NCBI GenBank assembly: GCA_024138025.1
Contig: JAMXBD010000572.1
Location: 1 to 64,000 of the forward strand
Reading direction: 5' to 3'
Length of the DNA stretch: 64,000 nt
From: Combretum micranthum
Taxonomy: Eukaryota; Streptophyta; Magnoliopsida; Myrtales; Combretaceae
The notes beneath the pieces are model-generated. The model searched no databases and had not been told where the DNA came from. It saw only the letters and a list, made by a program, of their open reading frames with translations. Below are positions 37,569-47,938 of this stretch, piece after piece (position 1 is the stretch's first letter; every line of letters starts with the position of its first letter). The position numbers were made by a program, and so were the translations under genes.

Positions 37569-38390
37569 GGGGTTGGTGTAACGAACTAAAGGTTAAGAAA
37601 CTTGAGACAAAATTTCTGTAAAAATTATTAAATTTCTTAAATCTCAAATAAAAGAAAAATATATATATATATATATATAGATGGCGAAAAATATATGTGC
37701 GTGTGTATATATATATGATTCCTACAACCACAATCACTTAAAGGAGGAAACTAAAAAAATCAATAAACTTTATTCTATGTCATTTAAAAAATTACTAAAA
37801 TATTAATTATACAATAAAATTACCAAAACACCATTTCTATATCATATTTAATATATGTAATTTAGTATTTTTAATGTAATAAATGCGACAAGAGTTTGAT
37901 TTAATACATTATACTCATTTCACATGTATGTTTCATGTGTTAAATACAATACAACAATTAACGTTCCATATCATTTTTAACACAAGTGATACACATTAAA
38001 AATGTATATCTTATGTTTTAAATTGATAATATATTTATGTAATTTTTTGTCTAATTAATATTTGTGTAATTTTTTTTTTTTTTTTTCTTATAAGCAAAAT
38101 ATTTCTAAAAAATCACTAATAAAAGGAAATATAATACCTTTCTAAGATATAAATTCTCCTAAAATATGAATATGCTAAAGTAAGGAAAGTAGACCCTCTT
38201 ATTATCAAATGAAAATAACCAAAAAGGGAAAGTAAATTATTATCCTTATTGTCGAAGGAAAATAAAAATAGTCACTTTCTATAATAAACATATTTCACAA
38301 TTACTTTGCTTTATTTTGTACATATTTTGTTGCTTCTTCTCTTTAGTTCCTTCCAAGAACTGATTAGCTATTTTTCTATAGAAGGGGAGA
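37569..38390 (-). repeat. Dispersed gene-tail repeat, copy B (minus)
   Basis: The left end GGGTTGGTGTAACGAACT is the inverse of the end of copy C (near 39087). The copy runs to a coding-like tail on the minus strand near 38390-38320 (KIANQFLEG..EKKQQN). It includes a (TA)n run at 37659-37679 and an AT-rich middle with no gene. With copy C it forms a large inverted repeat around a short loop. Confidence 0.55.
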
Positions 38391-38589
38391 TTCTCAATCG
38401 GTACTTACAATAAACTACAACCTAAGAAGTATAGTCCATATTAAGTAACCTAGAAGATTAATGGAAATGCTTGTGTTGTGAGTTTACCTACATGTGAAGA
38501 TTTCAAAGACATTTAATGCAGCAAAAATCTACCATTATACCTTAGATGGAGAACCAATAAATCCAGAAAACTCGGGGGTTGAGTTTTTC

Positions 38590-39087
38590 TCAACAAAGGG
38601 AGAATGACATGAAGCAAATAGCTAACAAATTATTGAAAGGAGTTGAGCAGAAGAAGCAAGAAAACGATCCAAAAAATCAGAGAATGAAGTAAAGTGTCAA
38701 ATGTGATAATTATGGGAAAAGTGACTATTATTATTACCTTTGATAATGGAGAGGATAATTTACTTTCTCTTTTGGTTATTTTCCATTTACAATAAAGGGA
38801 ACAATCTATTTGATAGTTTTTTGGAATGTTTATATTTTAGGAGTATTTTATTTCCTTTTAATTATTATTTTTTAAGTATCCTTTTTCTAAAAGGATTACA
38901 ATTCATAGGATTGTAGTTTATAGGATTTACCTATATACATGTACTATTTTCTTCTATTTGAGATTTAAACAATAGTATATTAATAATAATTTTCTCCAAA
39001 ATTTCTCTTGAGTTTTTAGATTGAAACTCATTTATATCATTGAAAGTTTAGTTAAGCAATAACCTTCAGTTTGCTACACCAACCCAA
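38590..39087 (+). repeat. Dispersed gene-tail repeat, copy C (plus), best coding tail
   Basis: A plus-strand coding-like end (MKQIANKLLKGVEQKKQE, then ENDPKNQRMK and stop) starts at 38611 and ends in TAA at about 38692-38694. The repeat's conserved non-coding part follows and ends GCTACACCAACCC near 39087. It is inverted relative to copy B. The host gene that supplied the Lys/Glu-rich helical tail is not recognised. Confidence 0.5.
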
Positions 39088-39235
39088 TCACTTTCCATAA
39101 TAATCACACTTTATAATTACTTTGCTTTCTTCTTTGATTTCTCAAATTCTTGCTTCTTTTGCTCAGCTCGTTCTAAGGACTCATTGGCTATTTGCTCCAC
39201 ATCACTACAACTATTTAAGGTTACCTTAGTTTATG
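39088..39235 (-). repeat. Dispersed gene-tail repeat, copy D (truncated, minus)
   Basis: The minus strand reads EQIANESLERAEQKKQEFEK, then a Lys-rich end and a TAA stop, followed by the conserved AGTGTGATTATTATGGAAAGTG stretch. The copy stops abruptly where copy C begins, as if C had inserted into or recombined with D. Confidence 0.5.
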
Positions 39236-39997
39236 TCTAGTTCGATCAAACTCGATAATTTAAAAGTGATGTACCTAAAACACACTAATACCAAATAGGA
39301 TGAATCTAGCAAGACAATCACTAAGTGTTCTATTGATAAACACAGTATCAATATAATACGCCTAGGAAGATAATCATTAGGGCAAATATAGATTAATAAC
39401 AATTAATCTTAAAGACATTATAAGACTTAATACAAGAATTAGGGTTTCTTGAATAACAAGAATAGAAAAAAGATATGGACAACGTTTGCTATGGATATGA
39501 CTCATTGTAACTAACCTGAACTATGCTAACCCTAAATCAATATGACTCATGATCTAGTTTAGTGATTTATTTGCACAATCAATAATTGATCAGTACGAAT
39601 AAGATGATCTCACTACTATCAATAAAGATTGATAAGAGAAAATGGTTTTAAGAGTAAAATCTCTTAAAGAGAAAGAATTATATTCAATGACAACTAACTT
39701 TTTATTTACAAGATAAGTCCCTTTTATATTGATAACCTAAGTTAGGGGCAAAAATAGCAAATTAATAGTAAATCCTAATAAAATCTAATTGAAAGATATC
39801 TAAAAAAAATAAATAAACAAAATCTTTATCATTATAACTGCTAAGTCACAGATGTGACTCAGGGCATGATATACACATCCCAAATTATTTACTCTAGATC
39901 ATAGCCAGCATGCAAGGCATGATATTGGTGCTCCAATTTTCTTCAAAGAGTATTATGGGCGCAATGTGGGGCATAATCTCCTCTGGATAACATGTCA
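39236..39997. other. Unassigned sequence, possible minus-strand LTR remnant
   Basis: No gene. On the minus strand a TATA-like CAATATAAAAGGG near 39720-39735 is followed by U5-like wording, so this could be a decayed copia LTR in reverse, but no ends or target duplication were found. Confidence 0.3.
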
Positions 39998-40326
39998 ATA
40001 ACGATCATAGGTAGTGTCATAAGTAGCATAGAGAAGATCACCAACGCTATCATGAGCGTGATTGCTAGGATTATCTCCGCGTTCATCTTCTCCAGTCCTT
40101 GTCATGGCATCTATCATGGGTGTAACTAGCTTTATTGTTCTTGATTTTCTGCTTTCTTCATCAATTGTGAACTGATCCTCATCAAAAAGGGTTACTATAG
40201 TGAATAATACCTCTATTTTAGCAAAATTCTACAATTAGATACCTAAACTTAAAAATAGTCAATTTCTTACCTTAGTAAGGTTTTCAAGGACATTAATATT
40301 ACCTTCATCAATGGCCATAACGTCGT
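39998..40326 (-). pseudogene. Two exon-like blocks of an unidentified host gene
   Basis: On the minus strand a 56-bp block (40326-40271) is bounded by AG and GTAAGA and reads DVMAIDEGNINVLENLTK. A gap of 60 bp with an acceptor-like end leads to an open block (40210-39998) reading VLFTIVTLFDEDQ..., about 71 codons to a TGA. The phase is compatible with splicing, but the gap is short for a plant intron. A diverged copy of the first block and its flanks lies on the plus strand at 45746-45799. I do not recognise the family. It could be a gene fragment captured by a transposon or a decayed host gene. Confidence 0.35.
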
Positions 40327-41203
40327 CTGTTCACTAGGAGATTCAACCTATAATCATGCGACACATTTTACTAGGCCCATAAAAGCATTATCCGTGTAAG
40401 ATATTCAAACGTTTTATATTCAAATGAGAGAAAACATTTAAAACAACATGGCCAAAGAAACATTAACCACTATAGAAACACCAAAACATTATTAAAACAC
40501 AAGGAAAAAAATAAACCTACAAAATGATATGGCTAAAGAACTACATAAATTGAGAAGTAATAGCAAAAACTCATAAAAGTATAGCCTAGAAAACCATATA
40601 TCAAAGCATATGAGCACAATAGGGGAAAAAAATGAAAAACCTAAAACAAATGATAAAAAACATTAAGAAGATAGATAAAGGAATAAGCTATTATAACAAA
40701 AAATGCAGAGCAATGTTTAATGTAAAAAGACACCAAGAAAACTTGTAGGTGAAAGCTACTTTTGAAGTTAAAAAAAAAAAAAAAAAGAAGAAGACAGAAA
40801 CACAACCAAAGAACCATAGTAAAAGCACTTCAACAAAATGTATGAGGATCACTCTAAGTTGCATAATATCATTCAATAATTAAAAAAAAAAAAAAAGTTG
40901 ACATAAAGCCTTAAAAGGTAATTAAATGATAACTATAAAAAAATTATGAATTGAAGCAAAACAATGCACTTATTAAAATAAATAATAATTTCAAGAACAA
41001 TTTCAAACCAAACCAAATATAAGAATCAAATGTTCTAAAGTAAGAACCAATTGAAACAAGAAAATATTCAATATCAACCCTTTATAGAATCTACACAACC
41101 AGTAATAAACGAAGCAATAGGGTATGAGAAATGTGATATTTGACACTAGAACACTTACAAAAACTCTAAAAACTGCTCTAAAAAGCCTAAAAAAAGTTGA
41201 TAT
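40327..41203. other. A-rich intergenic DNA
   Basis: A-rich on the plus strand with two long A runs (near 40770 and 40881). No domain, RNA gene or element end was recognised. Confidence 0.55.
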
Positions 41204-44200
41204 TGTGACCATCAATAAACCTCTTGATTTCTAGGGTAAAGTTGGAATAAACCCTAACCTTAGTCAACTAGAATTTTAAAAGTCAACCAAGATCAAGATA
41301 ACCTAGCAGTTTCAACTTCGGCAATTCTACATTTGAAACTTGAGAACAATAGAAATAAGTTAATGATGGATTATAGTTTGGAATAATATAAGGTAGCTTA
41401 AAAAGATCAAATTTGTCAAAATTCGATTCATTTTGAACCTAAATGGGATCAGTTCTCAAAAAATGTGCCCCGATGCCTGAAATAGTAAACATTTCCAATT
41501 ACACCAAAAGACTTGTAATTGTATAAGGATTTCAAAATATCAGTTTCATAATTTTTCGGTAATAAAAAATATCAGTTATAGCTCGTTTTCGTGTATTTTC
41601 TTTACTACTAGCATTTTAATTGTTTAGTTATATTTATAATGCTATTTCTACTATTCATTACTATTTCACTATCTCTACTTTTTCTTATAACCTACTTTAC
41701 ACTTACCATATCTATCTCTTATGATTTACCTTTCCCATATAACTTATTCACATCCTTACACATTATTATTTTTTTTCTTACAAAACAAATCAACTCTCTC
41801 CCCTTCCCATGCATTGTACTACCGACCACCTCTCTCTCTTCTCTAATATTTATTTTTTTCAATTTATTTTATTACATCTAATTTTCATTCCAAAATTCTG
41901 TAAATACCATATCTCTTTCCACTTCTTTCACACTTATCTTTTTCCTACTAAAACTCTACCAAATTCTCTCCTCAATGTATCTCTCCAAATTCACTTTTAA
42001 ATTCTTTTTCTCTCACAAAACTACTACCTACATATTCTTATAACCATAACTTTCTTTCTTAGTTAAATACGCATCTTTAGGTAAAAACTTTCCTACATTT
42101 ATTTTTCTCATGTCATGTAACTTTACATGACCATGGTGTTGTTTTTTAAAGCTCATGTGAGTTACGAAAGTAACAACATGTTCATGTTTTGTTCTTACAC
42201 ATGCCCAGAATTCACATTATGTTATTTTGTTGTTATGATGATATTATGTTATTATGTTGATATTATTGTTATTATGCTCCTAATCTAACCTTATATATAT
42301 ATATATATATATATATTATTAAGTATATGTATATCTATATGTTTTTTAGAGCCTAATTTGCTCACTAACTTCTCACTAACATGCTCTTATTATTATGATT
42401 TCTTTTCTTTTTTTTTCTTTTTCTTTTTTTTCTTTTGGAACTAGTCTATTCATAGTCCTGGGAAGCCTTCTTGAAGCTAAAGCTCTCAATACTTGATCAG
42501 GATACCATGATAAAGCTAAGGTTCCTAATACTTGACCTTATTATTTTGCTTATTATTGCTTCTTATATCTTTCCTATATTCTTATGTGATATTCTAGGCT
42601 TTTCATAACTACATAATCATATGCATGCATCATCATGATGATATTGTCTCAACAAAAATAAAGATGAATTTTATTTAATAAAGGGAAATGGAACCAAACT
42701 CTTTTATTTATATAACTTTTCACTAAATAAAGTATTTGTCATAAAAGGAAAACATAGGAAATTATATAAACTTCTTTTCAAACTCGTCACAAAATTTTCT
42801 TAGATGTCAATAAGGATGATTTTATCAAAATTAACTAAGAAAATAACACTCTCTTTTTATAATAAGTAATATGAAGTTTTTTAAAACTTAGTGTTAATAA
42901 TTCTTTGATATGCAAATTTTTCATAAAAGCTTAATTATAAGATTTTTACTAACTCCATAATAAAAACCAAGAACTAGACTAGTTTTCAAAGTTAAGATAA
43001 AAATCAACTTACTAGTATTATAAATCTACTTGGAGAAATAAAAAGTTTGCCAACAATTTAAGAAAGTAAGTTTGAAAATGATAAACTCATTTTCGAAGAA
43101 ATAGAATAATATAAACATGATAAACTCAAATAATAAATATTATCAACAACTTAAGAAAATGTTGAAAATGTTTTCTTCCAAGTAAAAATTTAGTAAAGAA
43201 CTTGAAAAACCAAATTTTTAGAAATAAAATTTATCTTTAGAGAAGTTAAGAAATAAAAATATAAGAGAAAAAGACTTATTTATAATTTTCAATCAAAACC
43301 ATTTAAAAGGAAAAATATATGCAATGCAACTCAAATTATTAGAAACTATCAACAACTCATGAAAAATTTTGGAAAGTTTATTTTATCACTAGAGGTAAAA
43401 ATTTGTAGATATCCTAAAAGACCAACTTAATAGAAATTAAATTATCTTAGGAAAATCAGAAATTAAAATTTATAAGAAAATACTCAATTACAATAACCCA
43501 AGAATTTATAGTGTTCTTTCATCACTTAAAGAAGAAATTGTTAAAATTCAAGTTTTCAACACTATAAGACAAGTTGTTTTATGACAAATAACCGTTGGGA
43601 CAACACCATTAAAATTTTGCATACAATATGAGTCTATGTATATATTTATTTAAAGGATTTTTCAATCATATAAATATCTATATTTTTTGCTAAAAGATTT
43701 TTGGATAAGGAGAAATTTGGAAAATCATATTTTTAAGTGCCGAGAATTTCATAGCTATTATGTACCGTGATGTCTTGGAACCTAAAAGGCTTTTTATGAT
43801 AAAAATGACCTTATAAATATATAGATCTTTTTGAGTAGACAGAAAACGACATATAATATGCGAAATTTCGAGTTAAAATAAGCAAGTTATGGCCATTTTA
43901 AGTTGAAATTTCTTTCTATTTGAATTTAACACAAATACTAGAATAGAATTAGAAAGTTCAAGTAGAATTTCAACGAAATATCATTCCAGATATTTTTTTC
44001 GCTTAGGTAACGAAGCTTGGGAGTATATGTATTCAGAAGACTACTACGAGTAAAGAATTTATGGTAAGGATAGCGAGTGAGTGTTTATCTCTACTTTTAC
44101 GTACTTATTTGTGCTTGTAGCTAGAGGCACTAGAAGTTGGAAGGAAATATGCATGATAATATTGGTTGAAAGTATACTAGCTTATCAAGACATGAATTAT

Positions 44201-45097
44201 TGTTAATTAAATTGTGTTTTACTATCTGCAAATTCTATGATCACCTTTAAATGACCACAATCACATATTACGAGTTATATTAATTGAATCATACATACTC
44301 ATTTCATTAGCTACTCTACTCGATGGAACAAGAGCATAGTAATGGGGTTCGCAGGAACCCGCAAGTTTGCAAAGATGGGCAAATAGGAGCCGAAAGAACT
44401 ATTTCAGGATGGAGCAAGTAGGAGCCCAAAATAAAAATACATCATCAGATTTAAAGAATGGGTTTTAAAGAGCCTGAAACACCTAACCTTGAATGGAAAG
44501 GTAAATCCATTCAAACATATGATTTTCGGTAGATCATATGTATTACTTGTTCACTTACTTGATGCATTCCATATGCTTGTTTAATAACTTATTTGAATTT
44601 ATTGATACAAGTTGTCAATTCATGACTATTCTCACTAAACTAGTTGAGCTTACATCCCAAAAGACTTTTGTTGATACAAGACCGATATCTCTTTTGCTGA
44701 AGACTCCATATATATGGATGGAATTATGTTTTAGGAAGCTTTTGGGGAGAATCAATTTAATGATCTTAGATAGATTTCTTTAAAATCTTTTGGTTTTAGT
44801 ATTGTTTTTTATGTGAAAGACTACGTTGATATTGTGTCTTTGGAGATTTATCGAGGGAATGCCTTAAGATGATGTAAAGACCATATTCCTATAATGTTGA
44901 AGTCAGATATTTATCTAGATTTCTTGGATGCTATATTTACTATCTCGAACTACACATCGCATCAGTGTCTCCTATTGTTGTGATAGACACCTTACATATG
45001 GTGTTGAAGCTTTCGCATAACTTCGGGAAGTCATTCTTAAGTTTTAATATCATATATAGTGGACTGCCACGTCTAGAGTACCCTTTGGAGCATGACA
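41204..45097 (-). mobile_element. 3.9-kb solo-LTR-like element, family X copy 2 (inverted)
   Basis: This is the reverse-complement relative of 14858-18396. Matching landmarks include TCATGTAACTTTACATGACCATGG near 42110 (inverse at ~17440), AATTTTTCGGTAA near 41551 (inverse at ~18045), and the pyrimidine-rich promoter counterpart at 41790-41850. The end CCCTTTGGAGCATGACA (45081-45097) is the inverse of TGTCACGCTCCAAAGGG. The left end (TGTGACC at 41204) is less certain, and no target duplication was found. It has no coding capacity; open frames such as 44538-44783 and 44965-45222 fall inside it and are not genes. Confidence 0.68.
42292..42316. repeat. (TA)n microsatellite
   Basis: About twelve TA units inside family X copy 2. 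Copy 1 has its own TA run at the homologous place (about 17266-17281). Confidence 0.9.
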
Positions 45098-46655
45098 CCG
45101 TCAAAGACCTAAAAATACCTAAATTCATATTAGATGCTAAAACACAAAATCAAGAACCTAATTATAAAATGCTATTGGCAACACTAAAAACCCTAAGAAA
45201 CCTAAAATATGCAACCCATTAAGTCATAATAGGGTCAATTAAAAAAAAAACCAAAAATTTCAAAAATTTATATTTGAACCCCTAATGCAAAATGGATCGG
45301 AAAGGTGTTTAGCAACATAAAGCAAGGAAAACCTACCCATAAAATATGTGTTTAGAAATTCTATATGTGCAAATCTAGGGTTTCAACAAGAATGAGCAAG
45401 AAATTTTTTTTATTTAAAAGAGTAGATCAAAACGATAAAATAAAAAGAAATGGTTATAGAAAGAACTTTAGATGATCAAGACAATCCAAAACAATGTAAG
45501 ATTTGAACCCAAAATAGCTCCAGAGGATGTTAATGCCAGGGTGAGAAGCTGCAGAAGTTTCAAATTTAGATTTTAGACAATCAATGCAATGTAAAATTTG
45601 TCTTGTTTTTTTTTTTTTTTCATATGGTCGAAAAGATGTGGTCTTTTTCTAAATTGAACATAATTCCACACTTGCGTGGATAAGGTGTCTATAGATCTAA
45701 CAACACGTGTCTCAGGATTATAGACCACAATCTCCAAGTAGGCAGACGGCGTTGGAGTAAATTGACAATGACATTAAGATCCTTGAAAACTTTAGCAAGG
45801 TATAAAATGGCTATTTGAATTAAGCTAAATATGCCCAGTTTAAAACATCAAAAATTCCCGATCTAGTTCGACTTGGCTAAAGCCTTCCAGAAATAAAGCT
45901 GCTCCTATAAACTCAAAATCCAAATGCAATTGCTTGCTTTAACCCCTTTTCAACAAAAATAACAAATGAATCAATTTTAGTTCATACTTTTCCTTGCAAA
46001 TCTTTTCAAGTGTTAAAAGACAGAACTATATGATGGGATTATCTATATATAGGTTAAAACTTTCTAAATATTTGCCTTTTGAAATAACACATCTCACGCA
46101 TATAGGAAGTTTACTCTCAATCATGGTTAAATACCTCATGGCTTTGAGGTGGAACATGAAATTGAAATTTAGTTCATCCTCTTATAACCGTGGAATATAT
46201 TTAATTAGTACAAGCCTGTGCTATACAATTGATTTAAAAGTATATATTGTTGAAAATAATATATTTTCGGTTATGTATTGATAAAAATAATAATTATCTA
46301 AACACTAATACCGTGCAGTGGAAGAGTACCATGATAATAAAAATTAATGTTGACTTTTTATAAAGTATAATCATGATAAAGTTATTTAGAAGAGGTAGTA
46401 TGAGGGAACTATTATATAATTTTAATACAATACAAACACCTAGGGATAAATGAATAAAAAAAGAACAAATTGTCATATAAGAAATAACACTATCCTTTTA
46501 TTATTGTGATAGAATATGGTGGCGAAGGATACTTCAAGTATATCAATTTGCATCACACAAAATGGTTGGGAATTATAAATAAGCCCATAACATAAACTAT
46601 TGAAATTTTTTACTTTTTTTCCCTGAAAAAACATAAACTATTGAATTTAAGGATA
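45098..46655. other. Intergenic DNA with one exon-like copy
   Basis: No supported gene. It contains the exon-like copy at 45746-45799, a poly-T run near 45605, and an unremarkable 95-codon frame (45994-46281) that matches nothing I know. Confidence 0.5.
45746..45799 (+). pseudogene. Exon-like block, diverged copy of the 40271-40326 block
   Basis: Bounded by GGCAG and GTATAA, it shares ACGGCGTTGG, CCTTGAAAAC and AGCAAG with the minus-strand block, and about 45 bp upstream also match. It is two bases shorter, so the frame is broken (readable remnant NDIKILENFSK). Gene unknown. Confidence 0.35.
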
Positions 46656-46689
46656 CACTACAAAAAAAAAAAAAAAAAAGAAAAGAAAC

Positions 46690-47095
46690 TGCTAGATTTT
46701 TCTTATTAATTTGAAAAGTCATGAAGAAAGTAATAATATTTTTTAATAGGTATTATCACAAAATGTTAACTTAAAATATACGATAATGGGAAGGCCTTGG
46801 GAAAATTAAAAAGTAGGTCTACATGCACAGATATGATGATGAGGAAAAAAAAAAGATTTTGTTTATTCCATTTTAATACTTTTCTTATTAATTTGAAAAG
46901 TCCATGAAGAAAGTAATAGTATTTTGTAGCAGGTATTATTGTCGAAAAGTTATCTTGAAGGATATGACAATGGGAAAGCTTTTGGAAATTATTTTTTTTG
47001 TTAATTTAAAAAAACACAAAAAAAGTAATAATATTTCTCTATTATTATCAAAAGTCATTCGAAAAGGATATGACAATAGGGAAAAAGGTTTCAAA
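46690..47095 (+). repeat. Three diverged tandem copies of a ~100-bp unit
   Basis: Units near 46692-46795, 46875-46980 and 46985-47090 share the order TTAATTTGAAAAG, CATGAAGAAAGTAATA, GTATTAT, GATATGACAATGGGAAA. Spacing is about 183 and then 110 bp. The type of repeat is unknown. Confidence 0.55.
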
Positions 47096-47517
47096 ATTAT
47101 ATATTACAAATAGATACGGGCATGTCCTATGTATCATATAGAATCCGTATTTTACACATGTAGTATGAATAATCTACTATAACGAGTTCATTGAAATAAA
47201 CAAGATTTACCTACTAGTATAAATAATTTTCGAAGAAACAACAGCTGGCAGTAACACTTTTTTTTTTTAACTATAAAATGAATATTTATATGTAAAACAG
47301 CGCTTTTTGCACATTAACCTGTCTACTTCGCTCCATTTCGATAAAGAAATATTAATTCCCATTCTACTTTGGAATCTACCCACCAGTGAGGATCCTCACA
47401 TGTTCTCCAATAACACGGGGACCAGCGTCAGACAATGCTCCCCATGGCTTATTATTATTATTATTTTTCAGTTATCACTCCATTAAATACTGGGCCTTCG
47501 AAACTCCTCCTACAGGC

Positions 47518-47524
47518 TATAAAT
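47518..47524 (+). promoter_or_regulatory. Putative TATA box of the CEP-like gene
   Basis: TATAAAT within CAGGCTATAAATTCC lies about 130 bp before the ATG at 47656, a sensible position for a plant core promoter. Confidence 0.45.
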
Positions 47525-47655
47525 TCCATGGTGGATTAGAGTTCTAGGTGCCTATCGGAGTCTAAACTCAAAGCACCAATTTGCATACCTAACTTGGTAG
47601 TTCACTAATAGCTAGGTCGTGCATTACATTTCAATAGTTTATAATTAATTAAGGA

Positions 47656-47938
47656 ATGGAGATGGAAAATGCTACGTCTTACTGTTTCATTGTTCTAATT
47701 TTGGTTATGTGCAATGAACTTTGTTTGACTGAAGGAAGGCATTGAGGTCATCCAAAATCTGCAAGGGATGTGCTAAGCATGATGAGAAAAATGTTGTCCC
47801 AAAGCGAAGAAGGTGGTCCTGGAGCTACTGGAAACCAAGACAATAATAAGATGGACAATGGTGTTGTGTCTGCTGATAATTTTCGTTCCCACAGGACCTG
47901 GACATAGCCCAGGTGCTGGTCATTCCATCAACAACTAA
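47656..47938 (+). pseudogene. CEP family (C-terminally encoded peptide) precursor, broken
   Basis: CEPs are secreted peptide hormones that act in root growth and nitrogen signalling; the mature peptide is cut from the precursor C-terminus. Here a short precursor starts at 47656 with a hydrophobic signal peptide (CFIVLILVMCNELC, residues ~10-23) and the EGRH junction typical of CEPs. The C-terminus reads NFR, then PTGPGHSPGAGH plus SINN and a stop at 47936, close to the family pattern FRPTNPGHSPGVGH. Two defects are visible: an in-frame TGA at 47743-47745 (codon 30) and a one-base frame change exactly between FR and PTGPGH (near 47885-47888). Length (~93 codons) suits the family. It is most likely a pseudogene; the indel alone could be a sequencing error. 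Confidence 0.8.

Noticed and set aside
44965..45222. 85-codon open frame with protein-like composition
   Set aside because: It overlaps the end of family X copy 2 (TG terminus at 45097) and crosses its boundary.
46655..46672. CACTA transposon terminus
   Set aside because: CACTACAAAA is followed by a plain A run, and I found no inverted partner or 3-bp duplication.
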